A program made the translations under genes and the position numbers. The notes under the pieces are model-generated. The model saw nothing but the letters and a program-made list of their open reading frames with translations, was not told the DNA's origin and did not search any database. A stretch of 64,000 bases of DNA, taken from NCBI RefSeq assembly GCF_963974425.1, contig NZ_CAXBCK010000011.1, positions 16,774 to 80,773 on the forward strand. Reading direction: 5' to 3'. This DNA comes from Marixanthomonas sp963974425. GTDB taxonomy: Bacteria > Bacteroidota > Bacteroidia > Flavobacteriales > Flavobacteriaceae. Of the stretch, positions 16,689 to 24,944 are shown in pieces. How positions within the stretch are numbered: the first letter of the stretch is position 1; each line of letters opens with the position of its first letter.

Positions 16689-19115
16689 TTAACGCAAGGT
16701 AGCACCAAAGTCTTTTTCAAAACGTTGTTGTAGTTTTTTCATTATCTTATCTATCTGCTTGTCGGTTAACGTTTTTTTATCGTCTTGCAACGTAAAGCTC
16801 ACTGCATACGATTTTTTACCCTCTGGAAGGTTTTTACCTGTGTATACATCAAAAAGGTTCATAGCTACCAATAACTTCTTTTCCGTTTGTTTGGCGGCGT
16901 CTTTTAATGCTTTAAAGGTGATGTTTTCGTCTAACAATAACGCAAAATCTCGTTTTACCTGTGGATATTTTGGAATGGGTTTAACGTGAAATTCTTTTCT
17001 AGAAATAGCATTTAATACTTCATCCCAATTAAAATCTGCGTAAAATACTTCAGCTTCCACATCAAACTTTTTGGTAAGATGCTTCTTTAAAATTCCGAAT
17101 TCAACAAGTGTTTTTTTGTTTGCTGAAATAGAAATTGCTTCAGTAAAGATATCGTTTTTAGTATCTTTTTCGGTTATATTGTTGATGCCTATTCGTTCCA
17201 AAATTGAAAGAATAATCCCTTTTCCGTAGAAAAAAGTAGTCTGCTTTGAAGGGCTTGCCCAATTATCTTCGGTTTTCTCCCCAGAGATTAATATAGATAA
17301 ATGTTTATTTTCTATTCTATCTTCAGAAAAGTTATGATATGTTTTCCCGAACTCAAATAGTTTTACATTTGGCATCCGCCGATTACTATTATAGGCTAGT
17401 GCTTCTAGGTTGCCAAATAACATGGATTGCCGCAACACCGAAAGATCGTTACTCAATGGGTTTAACATGGTAACGTTGTGCTCTGGTTTTAAAGCTTCAG
17501 AATACTCTATAAAATCAGGATTGGTAAGCGAATTGGCCATCATTTCATGAAAGCCTAAAGCAGTAAGTTGGTCGCCAACTTTATTTTGTACTTTATAATC
17601 TTCAACGGGTTGTGTAATTGCGATTGAAGCGTTCAGCTTTTCGGTAAAATTAATGTTGTTGTAGCCATAGACACGCAAAATTTCTTCTATTACATCTACT
17701 TCACGGGTAACATCGTTTCGGTAGGCTGGGATGAGCATACCAATTCCACTTTCGGTTACGCTGTTTATTTTCATATCGAGCGAGTTGAGAATGTCCTTGA
17801 TAGTTTCTGGAGAAATTTCTTCACCAATTAACTTAGCGGCATTATCAAAATTGAGGTATACTTGGTGATCTTCAATTTTTTTAGGATAAATATCTACAAT
17901 CTCACTAGTAATTTCACCACCTGCAATTTCTTGGATTAAAAGTACAGCCCGTAGCATAGCATATTTACAGGTGTTTGGATCAATTCCTCTTTCAAAACGG
18001 AAAGAAGCGTCTGTGTTTAAACCGTGTCTTTTAGCGGTTTTCCTAACACTTATTGGATCAAAATAAGCACTTTCTAGAAAGATGCTCGTAGTTGTTTCAC
18101 TAACACCGCTATTAATGCCGCCAAAAACTCCAGCAATACACATAGGGCCTTCAGCGTCACAAATCATTAAATCATCCTCATGTAACTCACGTTCTACTTC
18201 ATCTAAGGTTGTAAAAGTAGTTCCTGCAGCTAATGTTTTTACCGTTACTTCGCTACCTTTTATTTTTGCTGCATCGAATGCATGCAGAGGTTGACCAAGG
18301 TCATGGCACACATAATTAGTAATATCTACAATATTATTAATAGGGGTAATCCCGATGGCCTGTAATCGGTTTTGTAGCCAAGTAGGGGATTGCTCAACTG
18401 TTAAACCACTTATAGTAACTCCGCAATATCGCGGGGCTTTGTCCATATCTTCTACATCCACATCAATTTTTAAGGTGCGGTTATCAACATGAAAGCTACT
18501 TGTGGATGGAGTTATCAGTTCTAATGAAATATTTTCTTGCAATAACCCTGCGCGTAAATCTCTTGCTACGCCCCAATGGCTCATAGCATCGGCACGGTTA
18601 GGAGTTAGGCCTATTTCAAAAACTATATCGTTTTCTATATTAAATAATTCGCTGGCAGGTTTTCCGGGTGCGAGTTCGTTGTCCAAAACCATAATACCAT
18701 CATGACTTTGACCTAAACCTAATTCATCTTCAGCACAGATCATCCCCATACTTACTTCGCCCCGTATTTTTCCTTTTTTTATTTGCCAAGGTTCTCCTTT
18801 AGCATCATAAAGCGTAGTACCTACCGTTGCAACAGGAACTTTTTGTCCTGTAGCTACGTTAGGAGCGCCACATACAATTTGTACGGGTTCGCCATTTCCT
18901 AAGTCAACTTTTGTTAACTTCAATCGGTCTGCATTAGGGTGCTCAATACATTCAGTAACGTGCCCTACCACAATTCCTTCCAAACCTCCGGGAACAGAAG
19001 TGAATTTTTCAATCCCTTCTACTTCGAGCCCTAAATTGGTAAGGAGTTCACCTGTTTTTTCAGGACTCCAGTCCAGATTAATAAATTGTTTAAGCCAATT
19101 GTACGATATCTTCAT
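16689..19115 (-). CDS. pheT: Phenylalanine--tRNA ligase beta subunit
   Basis: 808 residues, the normal length. The beta subunit pairs with PheS to charge tRNA-Phe. Visible parts: N-terminal B1 and tRNA-binding EMAP-like domain (about 40-150, VVGHVTECIEHPNADRLKLT), B3/B4 editing domain (about 210-390, with ESAYFDPISVRKTAKRHGL and SFRFERGID), B5 (about 400-475), catalytic-like core, and the C-terminal FDX-ACB anticodon-binding domain (KPIPKYPQVKRDFALLL). pheS is not adjacent, as is usual in many Bacteroidetes. Start ATG at 19115; the upstream -7 element supports it. Confidence 0.97.
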   Translation of the reverse strand: MKISYNWLKQFINLDWSPEKTGELLTNLGLEVEGIEKFTSVPGGLEGIVVGHVTECIEHPNADRLKLTKVDLGNGEPVQIVCGAPNVATGQKVPVATVGTTLYDAKGEPWQIKKGKIRGEVSMGMICAEDELGLGQSHDGIMVLDNELAPGKPASELFNIENDIVFEIGLTPNRADAMSHWGVARDLRAGLLQENISLELITPSTSSFHVDNRTLKIDVDVEDMDKAPRYCGVTISGLTVEQSPTWLQNRLQAIGITPINNIVDITNYVCHDLGQPLHAFDAAKIKGSEVTVKTLAAGTTFTTLDEVERELHEDDLMICDAEGPMCIAGVFGGINSGVSETTTSIFLESAYFDPISVRKTAKRHGLNTDASFRFERGIDPNTCKYAMLRAVLLIQEIAGGEITSEIVDIYPKKIEDHQVYLNFDNAAKLIGEEISPETIKDILNSLDMKINSVTESGIGMLIPAYRNDVTREVDVIEEILRVYGYNNINFTEKLNASIAITQPVEDYKVQNKVGDQLTALGFHEMMANSLTNPDFIEYSEALKPEHNVTMLNPLSNDLSVLRQSMLFGNLEALAYNSNRRMPNVKLFEFGKTYHNFSEDRIENKHLSILISGEKTEDNWASPSKQTTFFYGKGIILSILERIGINNITEKDTKNDIFTEAISISANKKTLVEFGILKKHLTKKFDVEAEVFYADFNWDEVLNAISRKEFHVKPIPKYPQVKRDFALLLDENITFKALKDAAKQTEKKLLVAMNLFDVYTGKNLPEGKKSYAVSFTLQDDKKTLTDKQIDKIMKKLQQRFEKDFGATLR

Positions 19116-19138
19116 TACAAATAATTCTAAACGAATTG

Positions 19139-19146
19139 CAAAGATA
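19139..19146 (-). promoter_or_regulatory. -7 promoter element of pheT
   Basis: On the minus strand TATCTTTG, a full match to TANNTTTG, 23 bp upstream of the pheT ATG. Confidence 0.5.
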
Positions 19147-19211
19147 GCATTTACCTCGTTTTTTGTAAGTAATTTTGATACTTTCGGTATAAAGATTTTA
19201 AATTTTTTCTG

Positions 19212-20423
19212 ATGAAATATCTAGGGTATATAATAATCGTATTGTTTTTAGTTTCCTGTTCAGAGGATAAACAGCCTTTGAAAACTGGTCCATGGCGTGC
19301 TGTATTACAATTAGACAATGAAAAAAAAATCCCTTTTCTATTGGAGTTTGAAAAGGACAGCAGTTTTGTAATAATTAATGCTGAAGAACGAATAAATGTT
19401 GATGATGTAGTTTTTAAGGGAGATTCTATTATTATCTCGCATCCTGTTTTTGAAGGGATGATAAAGGGAACTTATACAAAAGACAGCATTAAAGGAAGTT
19501 TTATAAAACCCAGCTTAGATAGAACCGTTCCCATTGTGATGAGTAGTGGAAGAAAAGCTAGGTTTGATGTGAATGCAGCTCCAAATACAATAGTGACGGG
19601 AAATTGGGAAACCGTTTTTAGTCCCAACTCGCCCAAAGATCGGTATGTAGCCAAAGGGGTTTTTGATCAAAGAGGAAATCGGCTTACCGGCACTTTTTTA
19701 ACTACAACTGGTGATTATAGGTATTTAGATGGGGTTGTGGAAAACGATTCTATTAAACTTTCTACATTTGATGGAGCGCATGCATTTTTATTTGAAGCTA
19801 AAGTTGTCAAAAGCGATAGCGTACTAAAAGGAATGTTTTATAGCGGAAACCACTGGAAAGAGCCTTTTACTGCCAAAAGGAATAACAACTATAAATTGCC
19901 TGAAGCCGATTCTTTAACCTTTTTAAAAAAGGGGTACGATTCATTGAAATTTGCTTTTCCAACTATAAAAGGGGATACTATTTCTTTAAAAGATAAACAA
20001 TTTCGAGATAAAGTGGTGGTGGTTCAATTAATGGGAACTTGGTGTCCTAATTGTTTAGATGAGACCAAATACCTTTCAGATTACTATAAAAACAAACCTG
20101 ATAATGTAAAAGTTGTTTCATTGGCTTTTGAATATGCACCTACTAAAGAAAAAGCGATACAGGCAATCACTAAGTTTAAAAAAGCTGTGGGCGTAGAATA
20201 TCCAATTCTGTTGGCTCAATATGGAAGCAGTAGCAAACAACAGGCGAATGATAAATTACCAATGTTAAATCATGTGATTTCTTACCCAACAACTATTTTT
20301 ATCGATAAAAAGGGAGCTGTTCGTAAAATACATACTGGGTTTACGGGTCCTGCTTCGGGTGAAAGATATAAGGAGTTTAAAACTGAATTTGAAAGTTTTA
20401 CTGAAATGTTAGCAAACGAATAA
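19212..20423 (+). CDS. TlpA family thioredoxin-like lipoprotein
   Basis: A 403-residue periplasm-facing lipoprotein (lipobox VSC near residue 17). The N-terminal 230 residues are beta-rich repeats of the form seen in Bacteroidetes TlpA proteins; the C-terminal domain is a thioredoxin fold with an intact redox motif WCPNC (GTWCPNCLDE) and the cis-Pro loop (SYPTTIFID). It should reduce or exchange periplasmic disulfides. In contrast to the gene at 11123, its active site is complete. Divergent from pheT with about 95 bp between. A weak -7 element (TACTTTCG) lies in that gap. Confidence 0.9.
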   Translation: MKYLGYIIIVLFLVSCSEDKQPLKTGPWRAVLQLDNEKKIPFLLEFEKDSSFVIINAEERINVDDVVFKGDSIIISHPVFEGMIKGTYTKDSIKGSFIKPSLDRTVPIVMSSGRKARFDVNAAPNTIVTGNWETVFSPNSPKDRYVAKGVFDQRGNRLTGTFLTTTGDYRYLDGVVENDSIKLSTFDGAHAFLFEAKVVKSDSVLKGMFYSGNHWKEPFTAKRNNNYKLPEADSLTFLKKGYDSLKFAFPTIKGDTISLKDKQFRDKVVVVQLMGTWCPNCLDETKYLSDYYKNKPDNVKVVSLAFEYAPTKEKAIQAITKFKKAVGVEYPILLAQYGSSSKQQANDKLPMLNHVISYPTTIFIDKKGAVRKIHTGFTGPASGERYKEFKTEFESFTEMLANE

Positions 20424-20430
20424 TAGCTTA

Positions 20431-21000
20431 TTATCGTGATTTCAAGTTATTTTTACAAAGGGTAATAATCTCTTTTATGCGTTTTTCTCTAGTAGTATCC
20501 CGTTTAGCACTATGTAACCAACTTAAATAGCTTTTGCGATAGCTGGGAGCAAAGTTTTGATAATTTTCAAAGGCATTTGGGTTTTTATTAAATGACCTTT
20601 GTAAATCTTCTGGAACAAGTAAGTTTTCAACGTCGTCCATTTCAGTCCATTTGCCATTTTCTTTAGCAATTTTAATAGAATCCCATCCGCTTTGATGAAT
20701 CAAACCTTCGTTTTCTAATTCTGAAATATACTTTTTATTAAGGGCACTCCACGTACTTTTTGGATTACGCGGACAAAAATATTGTCGTCTTTTTCCATTC
20801 CCCAAGCTTTTCACCGTGCTATCAATCCATCCGTAACACAGCGCAACTTTTACCGCTTCTTCCCATCGCATAGAAGGGATGTCCGCATCAACTTTGTGAA
20901 AAATTAAATAAACTCCTTGCGAATGATTTTGGTGGTTTTCTTTCAACCATTCACGCCATTCTACATCCCTAGGGAAATACAGTTCAGGTTTTTTAGACAT
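20431..21000 (-). CDS. YdeI/OmpD-associated family protein
   Basis: A 189-residue cytoplasmic protein of the YdeI family (bacteriocin-protection / OmpD-associated). Family motifs visible: the opening WREWLKENHQNHSQGVYLIFHK, then MRWEEAVKVALCYGWIDS and RRQYFCPRNPKSTWSALN. The biochemical function is not settled. Its ATG overlaps the stop of the M1 peptidase by one base (TAATG), so the two are translationally coupled, although a functional link is not obvious. Confidence 0.85.
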   Translation of the reverse strand: MSKKPELYFPRDVEWREWLKENHQNHSQGVYLIFHKVDADIPSMRWEEAVKVALCYGWIDSTVKSLGNGKRRQYFCPRNPKSTWSALNKKYISELENEGLIHQSGWDSIKIAKENGKWTEMDDVENLLVPEDLQRSFNKNPNAFENYQNFAPSYRKSYLSWLHSAKRDTTREKRIKEIITLCKNNLKSR

Positions 21001-22625
21001 TAATTCATTTTTTCGCTTTCTACATAAAAGTCTTTTTTAATAGCTGCAGATTTAATTGGCTCAGTAAATTGTTTTTTGTGCCATCTATTTGTGGGATAAA
21101 TCCACTTTTCTTTTCCGTTGATAATTGCAATAACGGGCATATCAAATCCTTTTACAATATTGGTGTACCGAAAAGAAAGCTCACTGCCATTAATTTTATA
21201 TTCTACTTTTGGAATTTTTGTAGTGCGTAAGTATTGTTCCCAAAACTCAGATAGATCTATACCTGTTTTTTCGCTAATATAAGTTTCAACTTGCTTCGAA
21301 GTAACAGTCTGGTGATAAAAATCTTTATTTAAACCACGTAAAATGGTCCGCCACCTTTCATCGTTTTCAATCAATTGCCGAAGGGTATGTAAAATGTTCC
21401 CACCTTTGTTATACATATCGCTACTTCCTTCCTTCTGTACATTGTAGGTACCAATAATTGGTCGATCGTTTTTGATGCTCTTGCGAAGCCCAATCACATA
21501 TTCTGAAGCGGCTTCTTTTCCGAAGTAATAATCTACATATAGACTTTCCGAATAATTGGTAAACCCTTCGTGAATCCACATATCGGCTACATCTTTATTT
21601 GTAATATTATTGGCAAACCACTCATGGCCTGCTTCGTGAATAATGATAAAATCGAACTTAAGCCCCCAGCCAGAACCACTTAAATCACGACCTAAATAAC
21701 CATTTTTATAGTTGTTTCCGTAGGTAACGCTGCTCTGGTGTTCCATTCCCAAATAGGGGGTTTCAACGAGTTTAAAGCTATCTTCATAAAAAGGATAAGG
21801 ACCAAACCAATGTTCAAAAGCTTTCATCATTTTAGGTGCTTGTTTAAATTGCTCTTTGGCTTTTTCAAGATTGTAACTCAGCACCCAATAATCCATATCG
21901 AGCATGCCTTTTTCACCTTCATATTCTTCTGAAAAATTTACGTAATCACCAATGTTGATGTTTACCCCGTAATTATTTATAGGGTTTACCACTTTCCAAT
22001 GCCAAGTTTTGGTACTATCATTCTCTTTTGTTTTTTTCAAGCGTCCGTTGCCAACGGCTACTAAATTTGAAGGAGCAGTAATTGCTATATCGACCCCAGT
22101 GTCGGGTTCATCATACGGGTGGTCTTTGTTAGGCCACCAAATACTGGCTCCAATACCTTGGTTTGAAGTAGCGATAAACGGATTGCCGTTTTCATCTTCT
22201 GTCCAAGAAAAACCACCATCCCAAGGTGCATTTTTAGCTTCTACAGGTTTTCCAGAAAAGTAAAGAGTTACTTTATAGTCTTTTCCTTTTTTCTGGTTTT
22301 TTTGAAGATGAATGTAATGCGCATTTCCATTCGAAGTGATTTTTAACTCTTTTCTGCTTTGTACGGCTTTGTCCAAACTCATCGGGGGTTGTAAGTCAAT
22401 TTGCATCATGTCGTTGTTTTCCAAAACCGTATACGTAACCGTGTTGGTGCCTTTTATACTTTTTTCTGAAGGAAATACTTCCACGTTTAGCTCGTAATGC
22501 TGCAAATCCCACCAGGCTCTTTCTGGGGTGACGCTACCTCGTAGGGTATCTTGGTGAGTGAATTCTTGTGCAAAAGAGGTGATTCCTATAAAAAGGAAAA
22601 CGAAAGGGTGAATATTTTTTATCAT
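21000..22625 (-). CDS. M1 family metallopeptidase
   Basis: A secreted zinc aminopeptidase-like protein of about 541 residues. I place the start at ATG 22625 because MIKNIHPFVFLFIGITSFAQ is a proper signal peptide; a longer reading from a TTG at 22691 would run into the neighbouring gene. The N-terminal beta domain is followed by the catalytic domain with HEXXH (IIHEAGHEW, near residue 328), the third zinc ligand (HEGFTNYSE) and a GMEHQS segment matching the GAMEN exopeptidase region. It probably digests peptides outside the inner membrane. Runs into YdeI downstream and lies 10 bp after the broken M28 gene. Confidence 0.9.
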   Translation of the reverse strand: MIKNIHPFVFLFIGITSFAQEFTHQDTLRGSVTPERAWWDLQHYELNVEVFPSEKSIKGTNTVTYTVLENNDMMQIDLQPPMSLDKAVQSRKELKITSNGNAHYIHLQKNQKKGKDYKVTLYFSGKPVEAKNAPWDGGFSWTEDENGNPFIATSNQGIGASIWWPNKDHPYDEPDTGVDIAITAPSNLVAVGNGRLKKTKENDSTKTWHWKVVNPINNYGVNINIGDYVNFSEEYEGEKGMLDMDYWVLSYNLEKAKEQFKQAPKMMKAFEHWFGPYPFYEDSFKLVETPYLGMEHQSSVTYGNNYKNGYLGRDLSGSGWGLKFDFIIIHEAGHEWFANNITNKDVADMWIHEGFTNYSESLYVDYYFGKEAASEYVIGLRKSIKNDRPIIGTYNVQKEGSSDMYNKGGNILHTLRQLIENDERWRTILRGLNKDFYHQTVTSKQVETYISEKTGIDLSEFWEQYLRTTKIPKVEYKINGSELSFRYTNIVKGFDMPVIAIINGKEKWIYPTNRWHKKQFTEPIKSAAIKKDFYVESEKMN

Positions 22626-22635
22626 ATATAATTTA

Positions 22636-23899
22636 TTATCTAAAAACTGAACTAGGAAAAACAACAACACTTTCAAAACCATCTTTATCAACAGCAGCTA
22701 CGCCAAAAAAGTAATTATCTATTACAATGCCATCCAACGTAAATTCTGAAATATCACCAACAAAGCGGCTATGGTCCCAGGTTGGTGAGGTTGTGTCACG
22801 CCAATAAATTTTATAACCAACGGCACCATTTACCTTATCCCATTTTAATTTAGCTGATGGTTCTACAATACCACCAATGCCTACATTTTGTGGAGCTGGC
22901 GGTGCCCACGCTAAACTAGCCATATTTATAGCGTTTACAGCGGTCAATTTTGCTGCATAGTCAAAATTAACAAACTTTAATTTATCACCGTATTCAATTC
23001 CTTTTTCAGTTCTAATATCTTGGTGTTGCTGTGTGTAATTTTCGTGGGCTTCCATGATACGTATTCCAGCAAAGCCTACGTCGTTAAATGGTCGATGATG
23101 TCCACCTCTCCCAAAACGATCTAATCTATAAATCATCATCGGGTTCATTTCTGGCATATAAGTTTTTGTAGTTTTATAAACATAACGCGCCAATTGGCGG
23201 GATATACCATCTACTTCGCCTCCGTAAAAACGTCGGGCACGTCTTTCTTTTTCTGTTTCATTGGGAGGAACGGGTTCAGAGAATATTCTGAAATCCCGAT
23301 TACTTATTACCCCGTTAACACCTTCAATGTTCCCAATCATATCATTATTAAAAACTCCTATAATTTCCCAACCTTGTTTCTTGGCGTATTCAGCAAATCC
23401 TTTTCCGCCGTACTCGTGCAGCTTCCATAGCTCCAGCCATTCCACTAGCGTTATCATTCGCACCAGGAGAGTCGTCTGTAAAATTATTAGAGTCACTAAT
23501 GCGACTATCGATATCACCACTCATAATAATGTATCGATTGGGGTATTTTGTGCCCTTTTGTATGGCAGCAACATTATTTATCCAAACATCCTTTGTTATA
23601 CGTTCGTTATCTCCTTTTTCTACAAAGTTTTTTTGATAGAAAACATCAAGACAATTATTACAATCTTGTGATATTTTATCAAAACTAGATTTTATCCATC
23701 GCCTCGCAGCCCCAATTCCACGGGTATCTGAAACAGTGTCGCTCAATGTATGGCGGGTTCCAAAATTAGCAAGAGTTGTAATGTCTGCTTCAATTCGCTC
23801 AGCAGAAACGGAATTTATAATATCGTATATGCGGGAATCGGTTTGTGAAAAAGAACAATAGGCTATAAGTAGGCTAAAAAAGAGAAGTGTATTTTTCAT
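22636..23899 (-). pseudogene. M28 family peptidase gene disrupted by an internal deletion and frameshift
   Basis: The first part (ATG 23899, signal peptide MKNTLLFFSLLIAYCSFSQ) reads to PGANDNASGMAGAMEAARV, then goes off frame to a stop near 23390. The next frame resumes with GGKGFAEYAKKQGWEIIGVFNNDMIG and runs to the natural end at 22636, including an FN3-like C-terminal domain. From family knowledge, some 20-25 residues should lie between these, containing SGEEQGL with the catalytic Glu and a zinc ligand. They are missing, so this is a deletion of about 60-75 nt whose length leaves remainder 2 on division by 3. The product cannot be an active peptidase. Sequencing error alone cannot explain the lost motif. 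Confidence 0.85.
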
Positions 23900-23968
23900 A
23901 AAAGGAAAATTTCTTTAAAAATACAGAAAACTTAAGCGTGCAACAAGAAGGGAAACCTATTTAAAAAA

Positions 23969-24835
23969 CTATTTTGGAACGGCAACCAATGCCAATTTTT
24001 TACCATCCGGACTTACCGCCAATCGTGTAATATTGGTGATATTATATTCTGAAAGGTTTGCTACTTCTTGCCATTCTCCATTTCCGAAAAGATCGTACAG
24101 AAACAATTTATTTCCGCTACCAATCAATAGTTTAGATTCACTAAGCCAAATATGGTCCTGAATCCCGATAGGTAATTCTGCAACAAAATAGCTCTCTAAA
24201 GTTTCTGTATTTAATTGATAGATGTCATAATTATCGTCTTCATTTAAAAAAGTATAACTCATCGTTCTTTTTGTGTTAGGGACTTTATGTAGGGAACGGC
24301 CTGCATTATATTTTAAGGTGTCTACTTTTTGAGTTTGTAAATTTGCAAGAATCAGATTTAATTCGTTTTGAGCTAATACCGAAGCGAGAAGTGTTTGCTC
24401 ATTATTAAAAGCATAATATGCTATTTGTAGATTAGGAATAGTTTCTTCGTTCGACGAATTTCCATCATAAGTATATAAGCGCTGTTTTCCATCAGGATCT
24501 AAGCGAACTGCCGTTATTTTTTTAGAATTTGGTATTTGTACGGGTGAGTATTCACCACCTTTTGTAGGGGAGTGGAAAAAACTTTTTTCTTCTGAAGGAA
24601 TGTTATAGACTGAAATATCGGTCTGACCTTCATTATTTCCAGCGAACACAACGTTATTATTGTCTATAAAAAACGGTTGATTGTCATAACCCGTATTTTC
24701 TGAAATATTCTGAAGGTTATAAACTTCTAATCCAGAGTATGAAGCGTTAATATTCATTATATACACTTCAGTGTTTTCCTGAGCGATACCAAAATAACCA
24801 ATAAACAATAGGAGTAGGGCAAAAGACTTTTTCAT
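23969..24835 (-). CDS. Exported WD40/TolB-like beta-propeller protein
   Basis: A 288-residue exported protein (signal peptide ending FGIAQ) built from repeated beta blades: NNVVFAGNNEGQTDISVYNI, KKITAVRLDPDGKQRLYTYDG and RLAVSPDGKKLALV resemble PD40/TolB propeller repeats. No catalytic residues are evident; proteins of this kind bind other proteins or ligands. It stands alone between the MG2/plug gene and the M28 pseudogene on the same strand, with gaps near 110 and 70 bp. The C-terminus (LVAVPK) is short but looks natural. Confidence 0.75.
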   Translation of the reverse strand: MKKSFALLLLFIGYFGIAQENTEVYIMNINASYSGLEVYNLQNISENTGYDNQPFFIDNNNVVFAGNNEGQTDISVYNIPSEEKSFFHSPTKGGEYSPVQIPNSKKITAVRLDPDGKQRLYTYDGNSSNEETIPNLQIAYYAFNNEQTLLASVLAQNELNLILANLQTQKVDTLKYNAGRSLHKVPNTKRTMSYTFLNEDDNYDIYQLNTETLESYFVAELPIGIQDHIWLSESKLLIGSGNKLFLYDLFGNGEWQEVANLSEYNITNITRLAVSPDGKKLALVAVPK

Positions 24836-24944
24836 TCAATTATAATTTTCTTTAAAAATAACAAACTTTAGGCCAGAATATAAAAAGCTGAGGATACAAA
24901 TAAAAAAACGTCGTATTTGTTTTTAGATTTTAAAAATTAACTAT

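Noticed and set aside
23185..23205. GCCAATTGGC palindrome within the M28 pseudogene, shared with the ABC-F terminator stem
   Set aside because: It lies within the reading frame and has no T run; the resemblance is probably chance.
23390..23520. Programmed frameshift in the M28 gene
   Set aside because: No slippery heptamer was seen, and the SGEE catalytic segment is physically missing, so shifting frame would not restore an enzyme.
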